64,000 bases of DNA from Acidobacteriota bacterium (GTDB taxonomy: Bacteria > Acidobacteriota > Blastocatellia > Pyrinomonadales > Pyrinomonadaceae): assembly GCA_020199835.1 (NCBI GenBank), contig JAIVJV010000008.1, positions 434,001-498,000 on the forward strand, given 5' to 3'. Positions 35,250 to 43,548 of the stretch are shown one piece after another. The translations under genes and the position numbers were made by a program. How positions within the stretch are numbered: the first letter of the stretch is position 1; every line of letters begins with the position of its first letter. The notes below the pieces were generated by a model that did not search any database, was not told where the DNA came from, and worked only from the letters and a program-made list of their open reading frames with translations.

Positions 35250-35951
35250 CTACTTCTTCATCGCGACCTGATTCGCCGGGGCAGGAGCAGCTTGTGACTG
35301 CGACTTTGAAGTGGCAAAGCTTGCTTTGACGGTGAAGACCACTACTTCAGGTTTGATGACAGTCGCATCGTTCACGCCCGGCGCAGTACCCGCAGCCGGC
35401 GCGGCGGCCGTCGTGTTCGTGTCCTTGGCAACCTCTCGTTGCGTCTCGATGTTGAGGTTGCTGAACAATCCGCCCGAGAATTCCAGGCTCTGGCCGAATT
35501 TCGTGACCGAGTACTCGTTGGGCGACTCACCCTTAATGGTTACTTCGCCTTCCTTTTGTTCGATCGCCGTTAAGTAAAGACCGGGAACCGCATCGAAACG
35601 CGCTTTGATCTCCTGCAGCACAGCGCTTGGTCCCTGCTGTGATTCGCGAAGTTTCTTGATCGCATCGATACGCGCTTTGATCTCCTCGCTCTTCTTCTCG
35701 AGTTCCTTCTGCTCCTTTTCAATAGCGAGCATCTGCTGGTTGATGCGCTTCTGGTTATCGAGCTCTTTCTGCGCCGCGGTGTGGGCCATGTTTGTACTCA
35801 CGTAGTCGTAGCCCATCGCGAGGACCATCAAACCAAACACGGTTAACGCGAGCAGGAACGTCTGCATGCGCGGGTTCGCGACTCTGTCTTCAACGAGGGC
35901 GACGCCCTGCGGCCGGTCGGTTACTGATTCGAGAAGGTTTACTTTGATCAT
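35250..35951 (-). CDS. pilN: Type IV pilus inner-membrane protein PilN
   Basis: A 233-residue protein with the cytoplasmic N-terminal INLLE-type motif (IKVNLLES), which binds PilM, a single membrane helix at about 29-48, a coiled coil rich in Lys/Glu/Gln (residues about 55-100) and a C-terminal domain with VPGLYLTAIEQKEGEVTIKG. It overlaps pilM by four bases. An Ala/Pro-rich tail extends beyond the usual end of the family. Confidence 0.93.
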   Translation of the reverse strand: MIKVNLLESVTDRPQGVALVEDRVANPRMQTFLLALTVFGLMVLAMGYDYVSTNMAHTAAQKELDNQKRINQQMLAIEKEQKELEKKSEEIKARIDAIKKLRESQQGPSAVLQEIKARFDAVPGLYLTAIEQKEGEVTIKGESPNEYSVTKFGQSLEFSGGLFSNLNIETQREVAKDTNTTAAAPAAGTAPGVNDATVIKPEVVVFTVKASFATSKSQSQAAPAPANQVAMKK

Positions 35952-37009
35952 GCCTCTACTCCTCTCAGCGCCAAGCCGACAGCCACCGCCATCTCAGGCA
36001 CTATCTCTCGCATGTAATCCGGGTCGAACTTTTTCGCATCGACTTCGATCTGCCGGAACGGATCGAAAACTTCCACCGGAATCTCAAAACGATGCGCGAG
36101 GAACTCAGCCAAACCCGGAAGCTTGGAACCGCCGCCGGCGAGCAAAATCTTTTGAATCGCTGCTTCGCCTTCCTGCGCAGTCGCGCGATAGAAGTCGACG
36201 GTCTTCTTCACTTCGAGTGCGAGGGTTTCCGAAACGGTTTCAATGATCGGTTGGATGGGCCGTGGTTCGACGCTGTCGGGCAACGCCATACCGCGCTTTA
36301 CGGCTTCTGCCTGTTCGTAGCTGAGACCGAGTTCTTTCTGAAGCAAACTGGTGTACTGGCTGCCGCCGACTGAAGCGTCGCGCGCGAAAATTGAGCGCGT
36401 GCCATTCAGGATGTTGATGTTCATCGTCGCGGCCCCGATATTCAGCAGGGCCACGATCTCGCCGGGATGCGGCTGGTAATTCATCTCGTAGCAATTCTGC
36501 AACGCAAACGCGTCAACGTCGATGATGACCGGCTGCATGCCGGCAAGTTGAATCGCCTGTTTCACGTTCGCGATCTTGTCGCTCTTGCATGCGGCCATAA
36601 GCACGTGCAAAGCGTCCTGCGATTTACTCGTCAACTCGTAATCGAGATTCACGTCTGCGATGTCGAAAGGGATGTGCTCCTCGGCATGCCAGCTAAACGA
36701 CTCCTGCAATTCCTCCTGGCTCATCTGCGGCAACACGATGTTCTTCACGATCACGGAGTGACCGCTCACACCCGCGCACACGCGCGTGGTGCGGATCTGG
36801 TGATCGTTGAAGATCTGGGAGATGACGTTGGAGACGTTGTTCAGCTCCATGATCTGCCCATCGACGATCGTGTCGGTCTGAAGATTCTCGAAACCGAGAT
36901 TCACGAGCTGTAACGATGCTCCCTTTTTGCCGAGCTCAACTGCCTTGACGGAGCTGGAGCCGATATCGAGGCCGACGAGGTTCTTTTTTCCGGAGCCTTT
37001 TTTGAACAT
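35948..37009 (-). CDS. pilM: Type IV pilus ATPase-like protein PilM
   Basis: A 353-residue actin-fold protein of the PilM/FtsA type: VGLDIGSSSVKAVEL at the start, SFSWHAEEHIPFDI and DVNLDYEL in the middle, LLNIGAATMNINIL, and KILLAGGGSKLPGLAEFLAHR. PilM sits on the cytoplasmic side, binds nucleotide and grips the N-terminus of PilN. It is the first main gene of the operon and starts four bases before the stop of pilN in the coupled arrangement. A GAGGA site lies about nine bases upstream, inside the small ORF at 37012-37143. Confidence 0.95.
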   Translation of the reverse strand: MFKKGSGKKNLVGLDIGSSSVKAVELGKKGASLQLVNLGFENLQTDTIVDGQIMELNNVSNVISQIFNDHQIRTTRVCAGVSGHSVIVKNIVLPQMSQEELQESFSWHAEEHIPFDIADVNLDYELTSKSQDALHVLMAACKSDKIANVKQAIQLAGMQPVIIDVDAFALQNCYEMNYQPHPGEIVALLNIGAATMNINILNGTRSIFARDASVGGSQYTSLLQKELGLSYEQAEAVKRGMALPDSVEPRPIQPIIETVSETLALEVKKTVDFYRATAQEGEAAIQKILLAGGGSKLPGLAEFLAHRFEIPVEVFDPFRQIEVDAKKFDPDYMREIVPEMAVAVGLALRGVEA

Positions 37010-37011
37010 GT

Positions 37012-37143
37012 CTAATGGGTCCTCACCGCGGCAGCGCGCAATTTGTTTTGCTGGCGAAGGCGGGCACGTGCTTTCCGCGCACGCGGCAGTTTTCGTTTAG
37101 CTAGTTTCGTAGTGGCGGGAGAATTTGTCGGGTTCAGAATCAT
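37012..37143 (-). CDS. Possible 43-residue basic leader peptide before pilM
   Basis: A short ORF starts with ATG at 37143 after AGAAGGTGAGC and ends with TAG two bases before the pilM ATG. The product is highly basic (KLAKRKLPRARKARARLRQQ), without membrane segment. A tight gap suggests that its translation sets that of pilM. Alternatively it may be a chance ORF; the evidence is only the ribosome site, the spacing and the biased composition. Confidence 0.4.
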   Translation of the reverse strand: MILNPTNSPATTKLAKRKLPRARKARARLRQQNKLRAAAVRTH

Positions 37144-37238
37144 GCTCACCTTCTGGGTAAGGTCTTTAGTCACGGCGCCAACTTGCGTGGAAGTGTCCGG
37201 CAGGCGTCAACGGCAGAGTCGCGCCGTTAACCTGAGTC

Positions 37239-37268
37239 AGATTACCCTAGCGTGCCAAACAGTGTCAA
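37239..37268 (-). promoter_or_regulatory. Predicted sigma-70-type promoter of the pil operon
   Basis: Reading the minus strand: TTGACA (-35, 37268-37263), an 18-bp spacer, and TAATCT (-10, 37244-37239). It lies about 95 bases before the small leader ORF and 230 before pilM. The -35 is perfect; the -10 is weaker. Confidence 0.5.
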
Positions 37269-37357
37269 CCGCTATTTTTCAGCGTTTAACTCGTTCTATA
37301 GCAGCGGTTAGAACTGGTTTTTGGAACAGAATGGCGTGTCTTCCAGAGGTGAGAGCC

Positions 37358-38122
37358 TCAAGGCGGGTCTTTGAGCTTGACGGTTTTTGCGGGAATTCCG
37401 ACGACGATGTGATTCGCTTGGACGTCGCGCGTGACTACTGCGCTGGTGCCGATCATCGCTCGATCGCCGACCTGGACGCCGGCCAGAACTGTGGCGTGAT
37501 AGGTGATCCGGACGCCGTTGCCGATGCGTGTTGTGGGCGTGTCGACCTTGTGGATGTCGTAGATATCGTGGCTGTGGGAATAGACGTTTACGTAGTCCGA
37601 AATCGAGACATTGTCGCCAATCTCGATGCCGCCGCGATCGTCGAGCAGCACGTTGCGATGTACGACGACGTTGTTGCCGATCGAGATGTTGTAGCCGAAG
37701 GACCATTCGACAGAGTGCCAGCACTTGAAGTTGTCGCCGACGCTGCGAAAGATCAACGGCGCAAGCATGCGGCGAAAGTCGTGGCCGAGCAGTGCGTTTT
37801 GTCCGAGTGGTGAACGATCAAACATCTGCCAGAGCCAGATCATCGGCTTGCGTTGCGCATAGAGTTTGGAATCGATGTCGGTGTAGTACTCGGGCTCCGT
37901 GGTGATGTTGCGTGGATCGAATGTGTGATAGGTAGCGCGCGCGGCGAGTGGAAGGTCTTCGGGATTGGTTCGTCCCGATCCGTAATAGATCTGAAAGAGC
38001 GTGTCACGCACGACGTCATTCGGATTCGTCGCGCCGTTTGTTAGCGACTTTTCTAGTTCAGTCAGGAAGCCTTTGTAGTCGTGTTCTGCCAGGGCCTGTG
38101 CAGACAATTGGCGGTAAGTCAT
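37358..38122 (-). CDS. Hexapeptide-repeat acetyltransferase-like protein
   Basis: Starting at the ATG at 38122 gives 254 residues. The C-terminal half is a left-handed beta-helix with hexapeptide repeats such as ISIGNNVVVHRNVLL, IEIGDNVSISDYVNVYSHSH and GVQVGDRAMIGTSAVVTRDV, ending VVGIPAKTVK, as in sugar O-acetyltransferases of the NodL/WbbJ group. The HSH stretch (about residue 195) may supply the catalytic His. The N-terminal part (about 120 residues) is a helical domain without clear family. It likely modifies a cell-surface sugar. It has no obvious operon partner. Confidence 0.85.
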   Translation of the reverse strand: MTYRQLSAQALAEHDYKGFLTELEKSLTNGATNPNDVVRDTLFQIYYGSGRTNPEDLPLAARATYHTFDPRNITTEPEYYTDIDSKLYAQRKPMIWLWQMFDRSPLGQNALLGHDFRRMLAPLIFRSVGDNFKCWHSVEWSFGYNISIGNNVVVHRNVLLDDRGGIEIGDNVSISDYVNVYSHSHDIYDIHKVDTPTTRIGNGVRITYHATVLAGVQVGDRAMIGTSAVVTRDVQANHIVVGIPAKTVKLKDPP

Positions 38123-38228
38123 AAGCGGACGTCGAGTCAAAGTAACACAGGTCCTGGCCGCAGAGAAACAGAGATTTTGAGTGAGGCAACTTGCCTCGCG
38201 CTAGTCCGGAGGCTAGCATGCGCTGCAA

Positions 38229-40007
38229 ATGAAGCGTCTTCATCTGATTGTAGGGTTGGTCCTGCTGATGGTTCTGCTTGCGGCAGCGTGGTTCTGGCTT
38301 GCGACGCCGGCGCAGGTTGATCTTGCCGATTATGCAGCCGCGGATGCGCTCGTGTACGTCGAGTTTAATGACCTTGCGGACGTGGCGAGAGCGATTCGGT
38401 ACACGGACGTGTGGAAAGCCGCGGCGCCAATTACGCAGAGCCAACCGCGTGGTGAAAACAGGCTGCTGATTGCTGCGGCACGGGCCGGCGTTGCGCCGAT
38501 CGAGAGCGTGTTGTTTACCCGTGCGCAAGTTGCGCTTGTTGTCCTTGGCTTGAACACTTCCGAACAGGACGACACGTTGAAAGTGAAACCGGAGGTTGCC
38601 GTTATTGCCGAGACGCACACGACGCAATGGCGCACAAAGCCTGCTGCGGTTGAAGCCGTCAAGCGATTGGCTGATTTTGCGTACGGAGCATCGACCTGCA
38701 CTGAACGAAGCGGCGATGCGGATTACGTTGAGTGTTCAGCGAACGCCGGCGAACGGAAGCTTATCGGCGCCGTGGACGGCACGCTCGTGATTCTGGGCAA
38801 CAGTGATAATGCAGTGAGAAGTTGTTTGGAAGTACGTCGCGGCGCGAGGCCCAGCATTCGAACGGACGCTGAGTTTTTGCGATCGCGTTCGAGTGTTATG
38901 ACCCAGCAATCACTCGGTTTCGGCTACATCTCTTCCGCCAATTCCGCGAAGCTCTTTTCGTGGGCTGCTCCTTTGTTGATGGGTATGGCGCCGGGTGACC
39001 AACAGGTGCAGCAACTGCTCGCGGTCAGCGCCGGCAAGATCCTGCGTGGGATCGCGTGGACCGCGGTGCCGGCGGGTGGCGGTATTGAAGATCGTTTTCT
39101 CTTCTCGCTCGAACCGGGCGTGATTGCGCGGCTGCAACCTGCTTTCGAAACGTCAGAACGTGACGAGGACATCTGGAAAATGGTGCCGGGAAGTTTTCAG
39201 TCGTTGACGATCTATCGGAGTCGCGAACCGGCCGCTGCATGGAGTTCGCTCGATTCGGCGGTCGCGTTGAAACTCGATGCGCTGCCGGCGGTGTTGTTTG
39301 GTTCGTTGTTGAAGTCGAGTCTGCTGGTTTACGGGATTAGCAATCCGAAGGAGGCGCTGGCGGCGTTGAGTCCGCCGTTGTTGACGATGAAGCCGCCGGC
39401 GGGAGCGGAGGGTTCGGTGTTGATTGCACGGGTGAGTGATGAAGCGCGTTTGCGAAAGTCGCTGCAAGAGGACGACGGTTATGTAGTTGGGGTCGGCCGG
39501 ACGCAGATTCTCGAAGGACTGCAGGCTGAGCCTGATCCGGCAAAAGAGTTCGCGGCTGTTTTTGCTGACGGGTACGTGATTGTCGGCAAGACTGAAAACA
39601 TGCGTCCGGCTTTGACTGAGCTGCGGAAGGGCCAGGCGACTGTAACGGAAGAGAAAAAGAGTGTGCAGGATTCGGCGAGAGAGAGCACGGCAGCCATCGT
39701 TACTTATTCGAATGACGAAGCGCGTCTGACCAATTTCATCTCGACGTTGGTGATGCTGCAAGGACGCCGGCTCACGAGTGAAGAGTTCGCGCAATTGCAG
39801 AATACGGTTGGGCGCTCGAGTTTTGCGGCAAGCGAGACGCGCCTGGGGCAGGCGGGCATCGAGCGCCGCACGCGTTCGGCGTTTGGGCAGTTCAGCACTT
39901 TCACTTCGCTGCTACAACCGGATGGTGGTGGTTCAGTGGCGCGTGTTGGTCCAGTGGGGCGTGGTGATTGGCAGACGCGTGTTGATTCAGTGGCGCGCCG
40001 GCAATGA
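38229..40007 (+). CDS. Membrane-anchored DUF3352-like protein of unknown function
   Basis: A 592-residue protein with an N-terminal membrane anchor (about 5-24) and a large outer domain. Segments like ADALVYVEFNDLADVARAI, VDGTLVILGNSDNAVRSCL and FADGYVIVGKTENMRPALTEL follow the DUF3352 pattern, in which a value of a stored protein is scanned repeatedly. The end (SLLQPDGGGSVARV) is Gly-rich. It overlaps the next gene (rdgB) by four bases (ATGA). The function is unknown; the long protein at 9264 has a similar style. Confidence 0.8.
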   Translation: MKRLHLIVGLVLLMVLLAAAWFWLATPAQVDLADYAAADALVYVEFNDLADVARAIRYTDVWKAAAPITQSQPRGENRLLIAAARAGVAPIESVLFTRAQVALVVLGLNTSEQDDTLKVKPEVAVIAETHTTQWRTKPAAVEAVKRLADFAYGASTCTERSGDADYVECSANAGERKLIGAVDGTLVILGNSDNAVRSCLEVRRGARPSIRTDAEFLRSRSSVMTQQSLGFGYISSANSAKLFSWAAPLLMGMAPGDQQVQQLLAVSAGKILRGIAWTAVPAGGGIEDRFLFSLEPGVIARLQPAFETSERDEDIWKMVPGSFQSLTIYRSREPAAAWSSLDSAVALKLDALPAVLFGSLLKSSLLVYGISNPKEALAALSPPLLTMKPPAGAEGSVLIARVSDEARLRKSLQEDDGYVVGVGRTQILEGLQAEPDPAKEFAAVFADGYVIVGKTENMRPALTELRKGQATVTEEKKSVQDSARESTAAIVTYSNDEARLTNFISTLVMLQGRRLTSEEFAQLQNTVGRSSFAASETRLGQAGIERRTRSAFGQFSTFTSLLQPDGGGSVARVGPVGRGDWQTRVDSVARRQ

Positions 40008-40621
40008 GCAACTTGCCTTCCCTGCTGCTCGGCACGCGCAACGCTGGCAAAGTGCGTGAGATCGAGTTCATCATCGGTGACATTCCGTGGCAGATTCGAT
40101 CGCTCCGCGAATTTGAAAACGTTGGAGTCGCCGCGGAAACGGCTGACACGTACGCAGACAACGCGATTGCGAAAGCGCAGTTTTACGCGCGTGCGACAGG
40201 GCTGTGCGCACTCGCTGATGATTCCGGCTTGGAAGTCGAAGCGCTTAGTGGCGCGCCTGGAGTTTTCTCCGCGCGTTACGCAGGTGAGGATGCTTCAGAT
40301 GCGGACCGCCGCGTGTTGCTTCTTTCGGAACTCGCGCACGTATCGAACGAGAACCGTCGCGCGCGTTTTGTTTCGGTAGTCGCGATCGCTGAGCCGAACG
40401 GAAACGTGCTGAACGTTTCCGAAGGCACTTGCAGCGGCCAGATCACTTTCGCACCTCGTGGCGACGGTGGATTCGGCTACGACCCGCTGTTCGTTCCGGA
40501 CGGATTCGAGCAAACGTTCGCGGAGCTTGCGGATTCCATCAAGAACCGGATCAGCCACCGTGCACGAGCGCTGCTCAACGCGAGGGAGTTTCTTACGTCA
40601 AAGCAACCGCTACTCAATTAG
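40004..40621 (+). CDS. rdgB: XTP/dITP diphosphatase (non-canonical purine NTP pyrophosphatase)
   Basis: A 205-residue Ham1/RdgB protein: LLGTRNAGKVREIEFI (nucleotide site), ADDSGLEVEALSGAPGVFSARYAG (catalytic Asp and signature), and FGYDPLFVPDGFEQTFAEL, then ISHRARAL at the end. It hydrolyses ITP, dITP and XTP to monophosphate and pyrophosphate, guarding nucleic acids. Start ATG overlaps the TGA of the preceding gene. Confidence 0.96.
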   Translation: MSNLPSLLLGTRNAGKVREIEFIIGDIPWQIRSLREFENVGVAAETADTYADNAIAKAQFYARATGLCALADDSGLEVEALSGAPGVFSARYAGEDASDADRRVLLLSELAHVSNENRRARFVSVVAIAEPNGNVLNVSEGTCSGQITFAPRGDGGFGYDPLFVPDGFEQTFAELADSIKNRISHRARALLNAREFLTSKQPLLN

Positions 40622-40765
40622 CCAATATTGCGTGGCGAATACGCCGCGCGCCGACCGAAGGCTGCTGCTTGCCGAGTGAATGCCGTGTCCGGCGTAAGCG
40701 CTGCTTGACCAGCCAATAAGCGACTCTTAGAATGCCTCAGACTTTCGCGTACTTTGACAAGTCAG

Positions 40766-40845
<80 letters not shown>

Positions 40846-40858
40846 GTATTCAAAGTTT

Positions 40859-40892
40859 ACGGCCGCCATTACTAGCGGCCGTATTTCATTTG
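40859..40892 (+). terminator. Hairpin after tRNA-Pro
   Basis: Perfect stem ACGGCCGC/GCGGCCGT with an 8-nt loop, followed by ATTTCATTT, 14 bases after the tRNA end. A likely intrinsic terminator of the tRNA transcript. Confidence 0.65.
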
Positions 40893-41007
40893 GGGCCAAC
40901 TGGTCAGGTGAATCCGCCGCGACCCGTGCTCGATTACGTGCCTAGAACTGCTCGAGGGCGATGCGCAGCTAACCCAACCATCGACGCTTGAACGGTTGCT
41001 GAGGTTT

Positions 41008-41381
41008 ATGGCTAGACTATTTATCTCACACAGTTCGCAAGACCAGTCATTTGTGCGTGATCTCCGATTCGCATTTTGCTCGTCACTGCACGTCCAGAAG
41101 ATGACTCCTGCAGCTACCTCGATCATCGCGTGAGTGCGTTGCCGCTAGTCGAGGCAATGGAGTCTCTGCCGGGTCTGGTCCAGATCCAAGTCCTCAGCCC
41201 GCCGACGCTATCAGCGCTCCGCACGGAACTCGATCGTGCTCGCAATGAGAGGAAGCCCTATCATGTGGTCCACTTTGATGGCCATGGTGTCTTTAGTCGT
41301 GAGATTGGACTCGGCGGACTGTGCTTCGAGAATCCTGAAGATACACCGGCTACACGATCTTCCGGAACGGAGTTGCGGTAA
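41008..41381 (+). pseudogene. Broken TIR-CHAT protein
   Basis: The ATG at 41008 begins MARLFISHSSQDQSFVRDL, the classic start of a TIR domain. The frame then ends at 41133. From about 41064, in another frame, the sequence reads IRILLVTARPEDDS, LVEAMESLPGLVQIQVLSP and PYHVVHFDGHGVFSR, followed by GLGGLCFENP. This is the N-terminal part of a CHAT (caspase-like) domain, including the catalytic His in FDGHG. The text stops before the catalytic Cys. So most of the TIR domain is deleted, the two parts are out of frame and the CHAT end is lost. Intact TIR and CHAT proteins are often defence or cell-death effectors. Confidence 0.65.
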
Positions 41382-41563
41382 CTTTGCGAATGCAAACAGC
41401 TACATCACGCGATTGTCGATGTGGTCTGTGGCGAGGGACAACGGCAGTTGCCCGAACCAGGGTTTTGCTTCGCCTGTTTGTAGCGGGCTTACGCAGAGCA
41501 ACTGGGCGTTCTCAAATATATTCGGTCAATTTCGTTAACCGTATCTAAGTAACTCGAGTCCAC

Positions 41564-41591
41564 ATACGGCTGCCCTCATCGGCAGCCGTAT
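41564..41591 (+). terminator. Strong hairpin between convergent units
   Basis: Perfect 11-bp stem ATACGGCTGCC/GGCAGCCGTAT with a six-base loop, followed by TCTTTG. It ends 14 bases before the convergent gene at 41606, so it may serve both strands. Confidence 0.65.
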
Positions 41592-41605
41592 TCTTTGAGC
41601 TTGCT

Positions 41606-42052
41606 TCAATCGTCGGTACTACAGTCGTCACTGCCATAATCGCTATTATCACAGTCGCTACTGCTTCCATAATCACTACCGTCGCCATCGAATCCGCCAG
41701 AGCTACCTTCACTCCAATCCACCGCGTCTGCCATAGCACTACCTAGACCACCGCTGGAGTCGTTACTCTTGCCGTAATCATCATTACTGAAATCAACAGT
41801 ACGGCCACTCACGAAATTATCTTGGTCATTGGTAGTGCGGCTGTCGCCAGAGCTGTCAAAGTCACTCGGTGAATCATTGGACGCGAAGAGGGGCGAAGTA
41901 TCATGATGAGCGAATGGCAGTATGGAAAGGTTCGAACCGGAGTCTTGCCAGGTTCGGGATCTACTCCGTCTCCGGATCGGTGCTGAGCGACTTACAATGA
42001 TCACAAGGACGACAACGAAGAACAAGAAGCCGAGGACAGGGATGAAGTCCAT
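41606..42052 (-). CDS. Small membrane protein with Ser/Asp-rich tail
   Basis: GGAGG lies eight bases before the ATG at 42052. Residues about 4-22 form one membrane segment (PVLGFLFFVVVLVIIVS), a basic stretch RRRSRSR follows, and the last about 70 residues are rich in Ser, Asp and Gly (DFDSSGDS, GSDYGSSSDCDNSDYGSDD). This layout is that of small surface or envelope proteins with disordered tails. No family is recognised. The region around it contains decayed DNA, so it may be an accessory gene. Confidence 0.6.
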   Translation of the reverse strand: MDFIPVLGFLFFVVVLVIIVSRSAPIRRRSRSRTWQDSGSNLSILPFAHHDTSPLFASNDSPSDFDSSGDSRTTNDQDNFVSGRTVDFSNDDYGKSNDSSGGLGSAMADAVDWSEGSSGGFDGDGSDYGSSSDCDNSDYGSDDCSTDD

Positions 42053-42467
42053 GAGGAAACCTCCACGACGTTTGAGGCACAGAGCCTACACTCGCCTCTT
42101 AGCTTTGTCTACGATAATCGACTTGGAGACGCAAAGGTGGGTTCTGCCGATCCTACAACCCACCTGCCGGACCGATCAGTATCGAAATCGGTTTCCCGTA
42201 TCGAGCCAAAATCAAGGACCAGCGAGATTTGCGCGTAGGAAGATGTGCTTGGGACGTACTCTTCAACGTGGCGCCATAAGTATCGACGGCGGACTTTTGA
42301 CACGTTTGGCCTCTGCGACGCCAGATGGACCTCAACGCTCGTGGCGTGGCACCCCTAAAAACCCCTCGAAAGCCCAAAAAACCTAGCGGAAATGCGGGTT
42401 TGTTGAAGACTTTGCCGCTTATGTGTGATATATCAGTGTCCTACTGCTTTTCCATTCTAAGTTCCCG
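42053..42467 (+). other. Intergenic region with no supported gene
   Basis: About 415 bp without a convincing ORF on either strand; small frames have no ribosome site or family likeness. The region follows the decaying TIR-CHAT segment and may be further remnant DNA. The part just before 42467 should hold the promoter of the HU gene: GTGATATATCAG around 42424 is a candidate. Confidence 0.4.
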
Positions 42468-42488
42468 TTGGAGGTGTCACACCAGACT

Positions 42489-42803
42489 ATGGCGACCAAA
42501 GCCGCTACAGGCAAGAAGCGCATGACGCAATCTGAAGTTATCAACCACTTTGCCGAATCCACCGGCATGAAGCGAGCCCAGGTGAAGGAGTTCTTCGAAG
42601 AATTGTCCACGCTCGCCGCGCGTGAAGTGAAGTCTAATGGCGAATTTGTTCTTCCCGGATTTGGAAAACTCGTGAAATCCGAGCGCAAAGCGCGTGAGGG
42701 TCGTAACCCGGCGACCGGCGAAACCATTCAGATTCCCGCGAAAACCACGTTGAAGTTTCGAGTCGGTAAGGGAATGAAAGATACCGTGCTGCCAAAAAAG
42801 TGA
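42489..42803 (+). CDS. HU/IHF-family nucleoid DNA-binding protein
   Basis: The ATG at 42489 is chosen as the start; GGAGG is about 14 bases upstream, a long gap, so an in-frame GTG at 42474 is possible. The 104-residue protein carries the HU fold: MTQSEVINHFAESTGMKRAQ, then VKEFFEELSTLAAREVK and FVLPGFGKLVKSERKAREGRNPATGE, the DNA-binding arm, and KTTLKFRVGKGMKDTV. It is a histone-like protein shaping DNA. A strong terminator follows. Confidence 0.95.
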   Translation: MATKAATGKKRMTQSEVINHFAESTGMKRAQVKEFFEELSTLAAREVKSNGEFVLPGFGKLVKSERKAREGRNPATGETIQIPAKTTLKFRVGKGMKDTVLPKK

Positions 42804-42832
42804 AAACCCGGCACTCTTATTTTTCAGCAAAC

Positions 42833-42876
42833 AGCGCCGCCCTACATGTACACGAGAGAGTTGGGCGGCGCTTTTG
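42833..42876 (+). terminator. Intrinsic terminator after the HU gene
   Basis: Perfect 10-bp stem AGCGCCGCCC/GGGCGGCGCT with a 20-nt loop and a TTTTG tail. It is 30 bases after the HU stop. Confidence 0.85.
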
Positions 42877-42934
42877 TCATTAAGTACCCGTAAGTCCCTC
42901 CAAATCAATCAGTTCCGGTCGTAGTAAAAAGTGA

Positions 42935-42963
42935 TGGACGTATCAATCCGTCTTCGTTATAAT
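42935..42963 (+). promoter_or_regulatory. Predicted sigma-70 promoter with perfect TATAAT
   Basis: TGGACG (-35, 42935-42940), a 17-bp spacer, and TATAAT (-10, 42958-42963). Transcription would begin near 42970 and run through a structured leader to the gene at 43146. Confidence 0.65.
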
Positions 42964-42979
42964 CCCACGTTTCGCTGAA

Positions 42980-43068
42980 CACCCCCTGCGGCAATGCGTC
43001 TTAAGCAGCCTTTGTTTTTTGGGGTTTTACCCCCAGAGGTGAAGCTTTGTGTGTGGGGTGAAGGCTGC
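42980..43068 (+). ncRNA. Candidate structured RNA with a pseudoknot
   Basis: Downstream of the promoter lie CACCCC (42980-42985), GCAGCCTT (43005-43012), a hairpin TGGGG/CCCCA (43020-43035), GGGGTG (43055-43060) and AAGGCTGC (43061-43068). CACCCC can pair with GGGGTG and GCAGCCTT with AAGGCTGC, in an interleaved order, which makes a pseudoknot. It is either a regulatory leader of the small gene at 43146 or an independent RNA. No known class is recognised. Confidence 0.4.
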
Positions 43069-43145
43069 ATCCATGCGGGTTGTGAGAGCATCTATAGTTC
43101 ATATATTTGAAACGCGGATTCTAATCTGAAGGAGTTGAGGCAATC

Positions 43146-43394
43146 GTGACTTTTGATACACACCTGCCGCTGAATGAGCGGCTTATGAGAATTGATCATA
43201 TCCAGGCGCGCCGATTTTCCAAGCTGAACGGCATGGCTCTCGACATCGCGACCGAGGGTATCATCAGACATCTGAAGGCGTGCGACCGAATGGACGTTAA
43301 CCCGGAGACTTCGGCCGTACGCGAGATCATCGACGATGCGCTTAACGGCCGTCGCGTGTTTGCGGAAACACAGGACCAATCGCGCGCAGCCTAA
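43146..43394 (+). CDS. Small protein of unknown function, 82 residues
   Basis: Start GTG follows AAGGAGTTGAGG. The sequence is alpha-helical in style, e.g. NGMALDIATEGIIRHLKACDRM and SAVREIIDDALNGRRVF. No signal peptide or known motif is seen. It is preceded by a strong promoter with a structured leader and followed by a terminator, so it forms a monocistronic unit, which supports its being a real gene. Confidence 0.7.
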   Translation: MTFDTHLPLNERLMRIDHIQARRFSKLNGMALDIATEGIIRHLKACDRMDVNPETSAVREIIDDALNGRRVFAETQDQSRAA

Positions 43395-43415
43395 CGCCAT
43401 CGCTTACTCTCTTTC

Positions 43416-43449
43416 GAAAAGAGATCGTCCCCTAAGGGCGATCTCTTTT
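43416..43449 (+). terminator. Intrinsic terminator
   Basis: Perfect 10-bp stem AAAGAGATCG/CGATCTCTTT with an 11-base loop and TTG tail; it lies 21 bases after the small gene. Confidence 0.85.
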
Positions 43450-43548
43450 TGTTGGTCTTTGAACGTAGTCTTCCTTCTTTGGTTAGCGAGTGTCGTGGTT
43501 GACCAGATCAACTACCGGCGTTAACATGCGCGCTGCCATTGAATCGAT

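Noticed and set aside
37236..37262. Sigma-54 promoter (TTGGCAC...) before the pil operon
   Set aside because: TGGCAC is present but the -12 GC element is missing at the right distance; the TTGACA/TAATCT pair fits better.
37043..37813. 256-codon plus-strand ORF
   Set aside because: It runs antisense through the acyltransferase and pil promoter; its Asp/Val-rich text mirrors the hexapeptide repeats.
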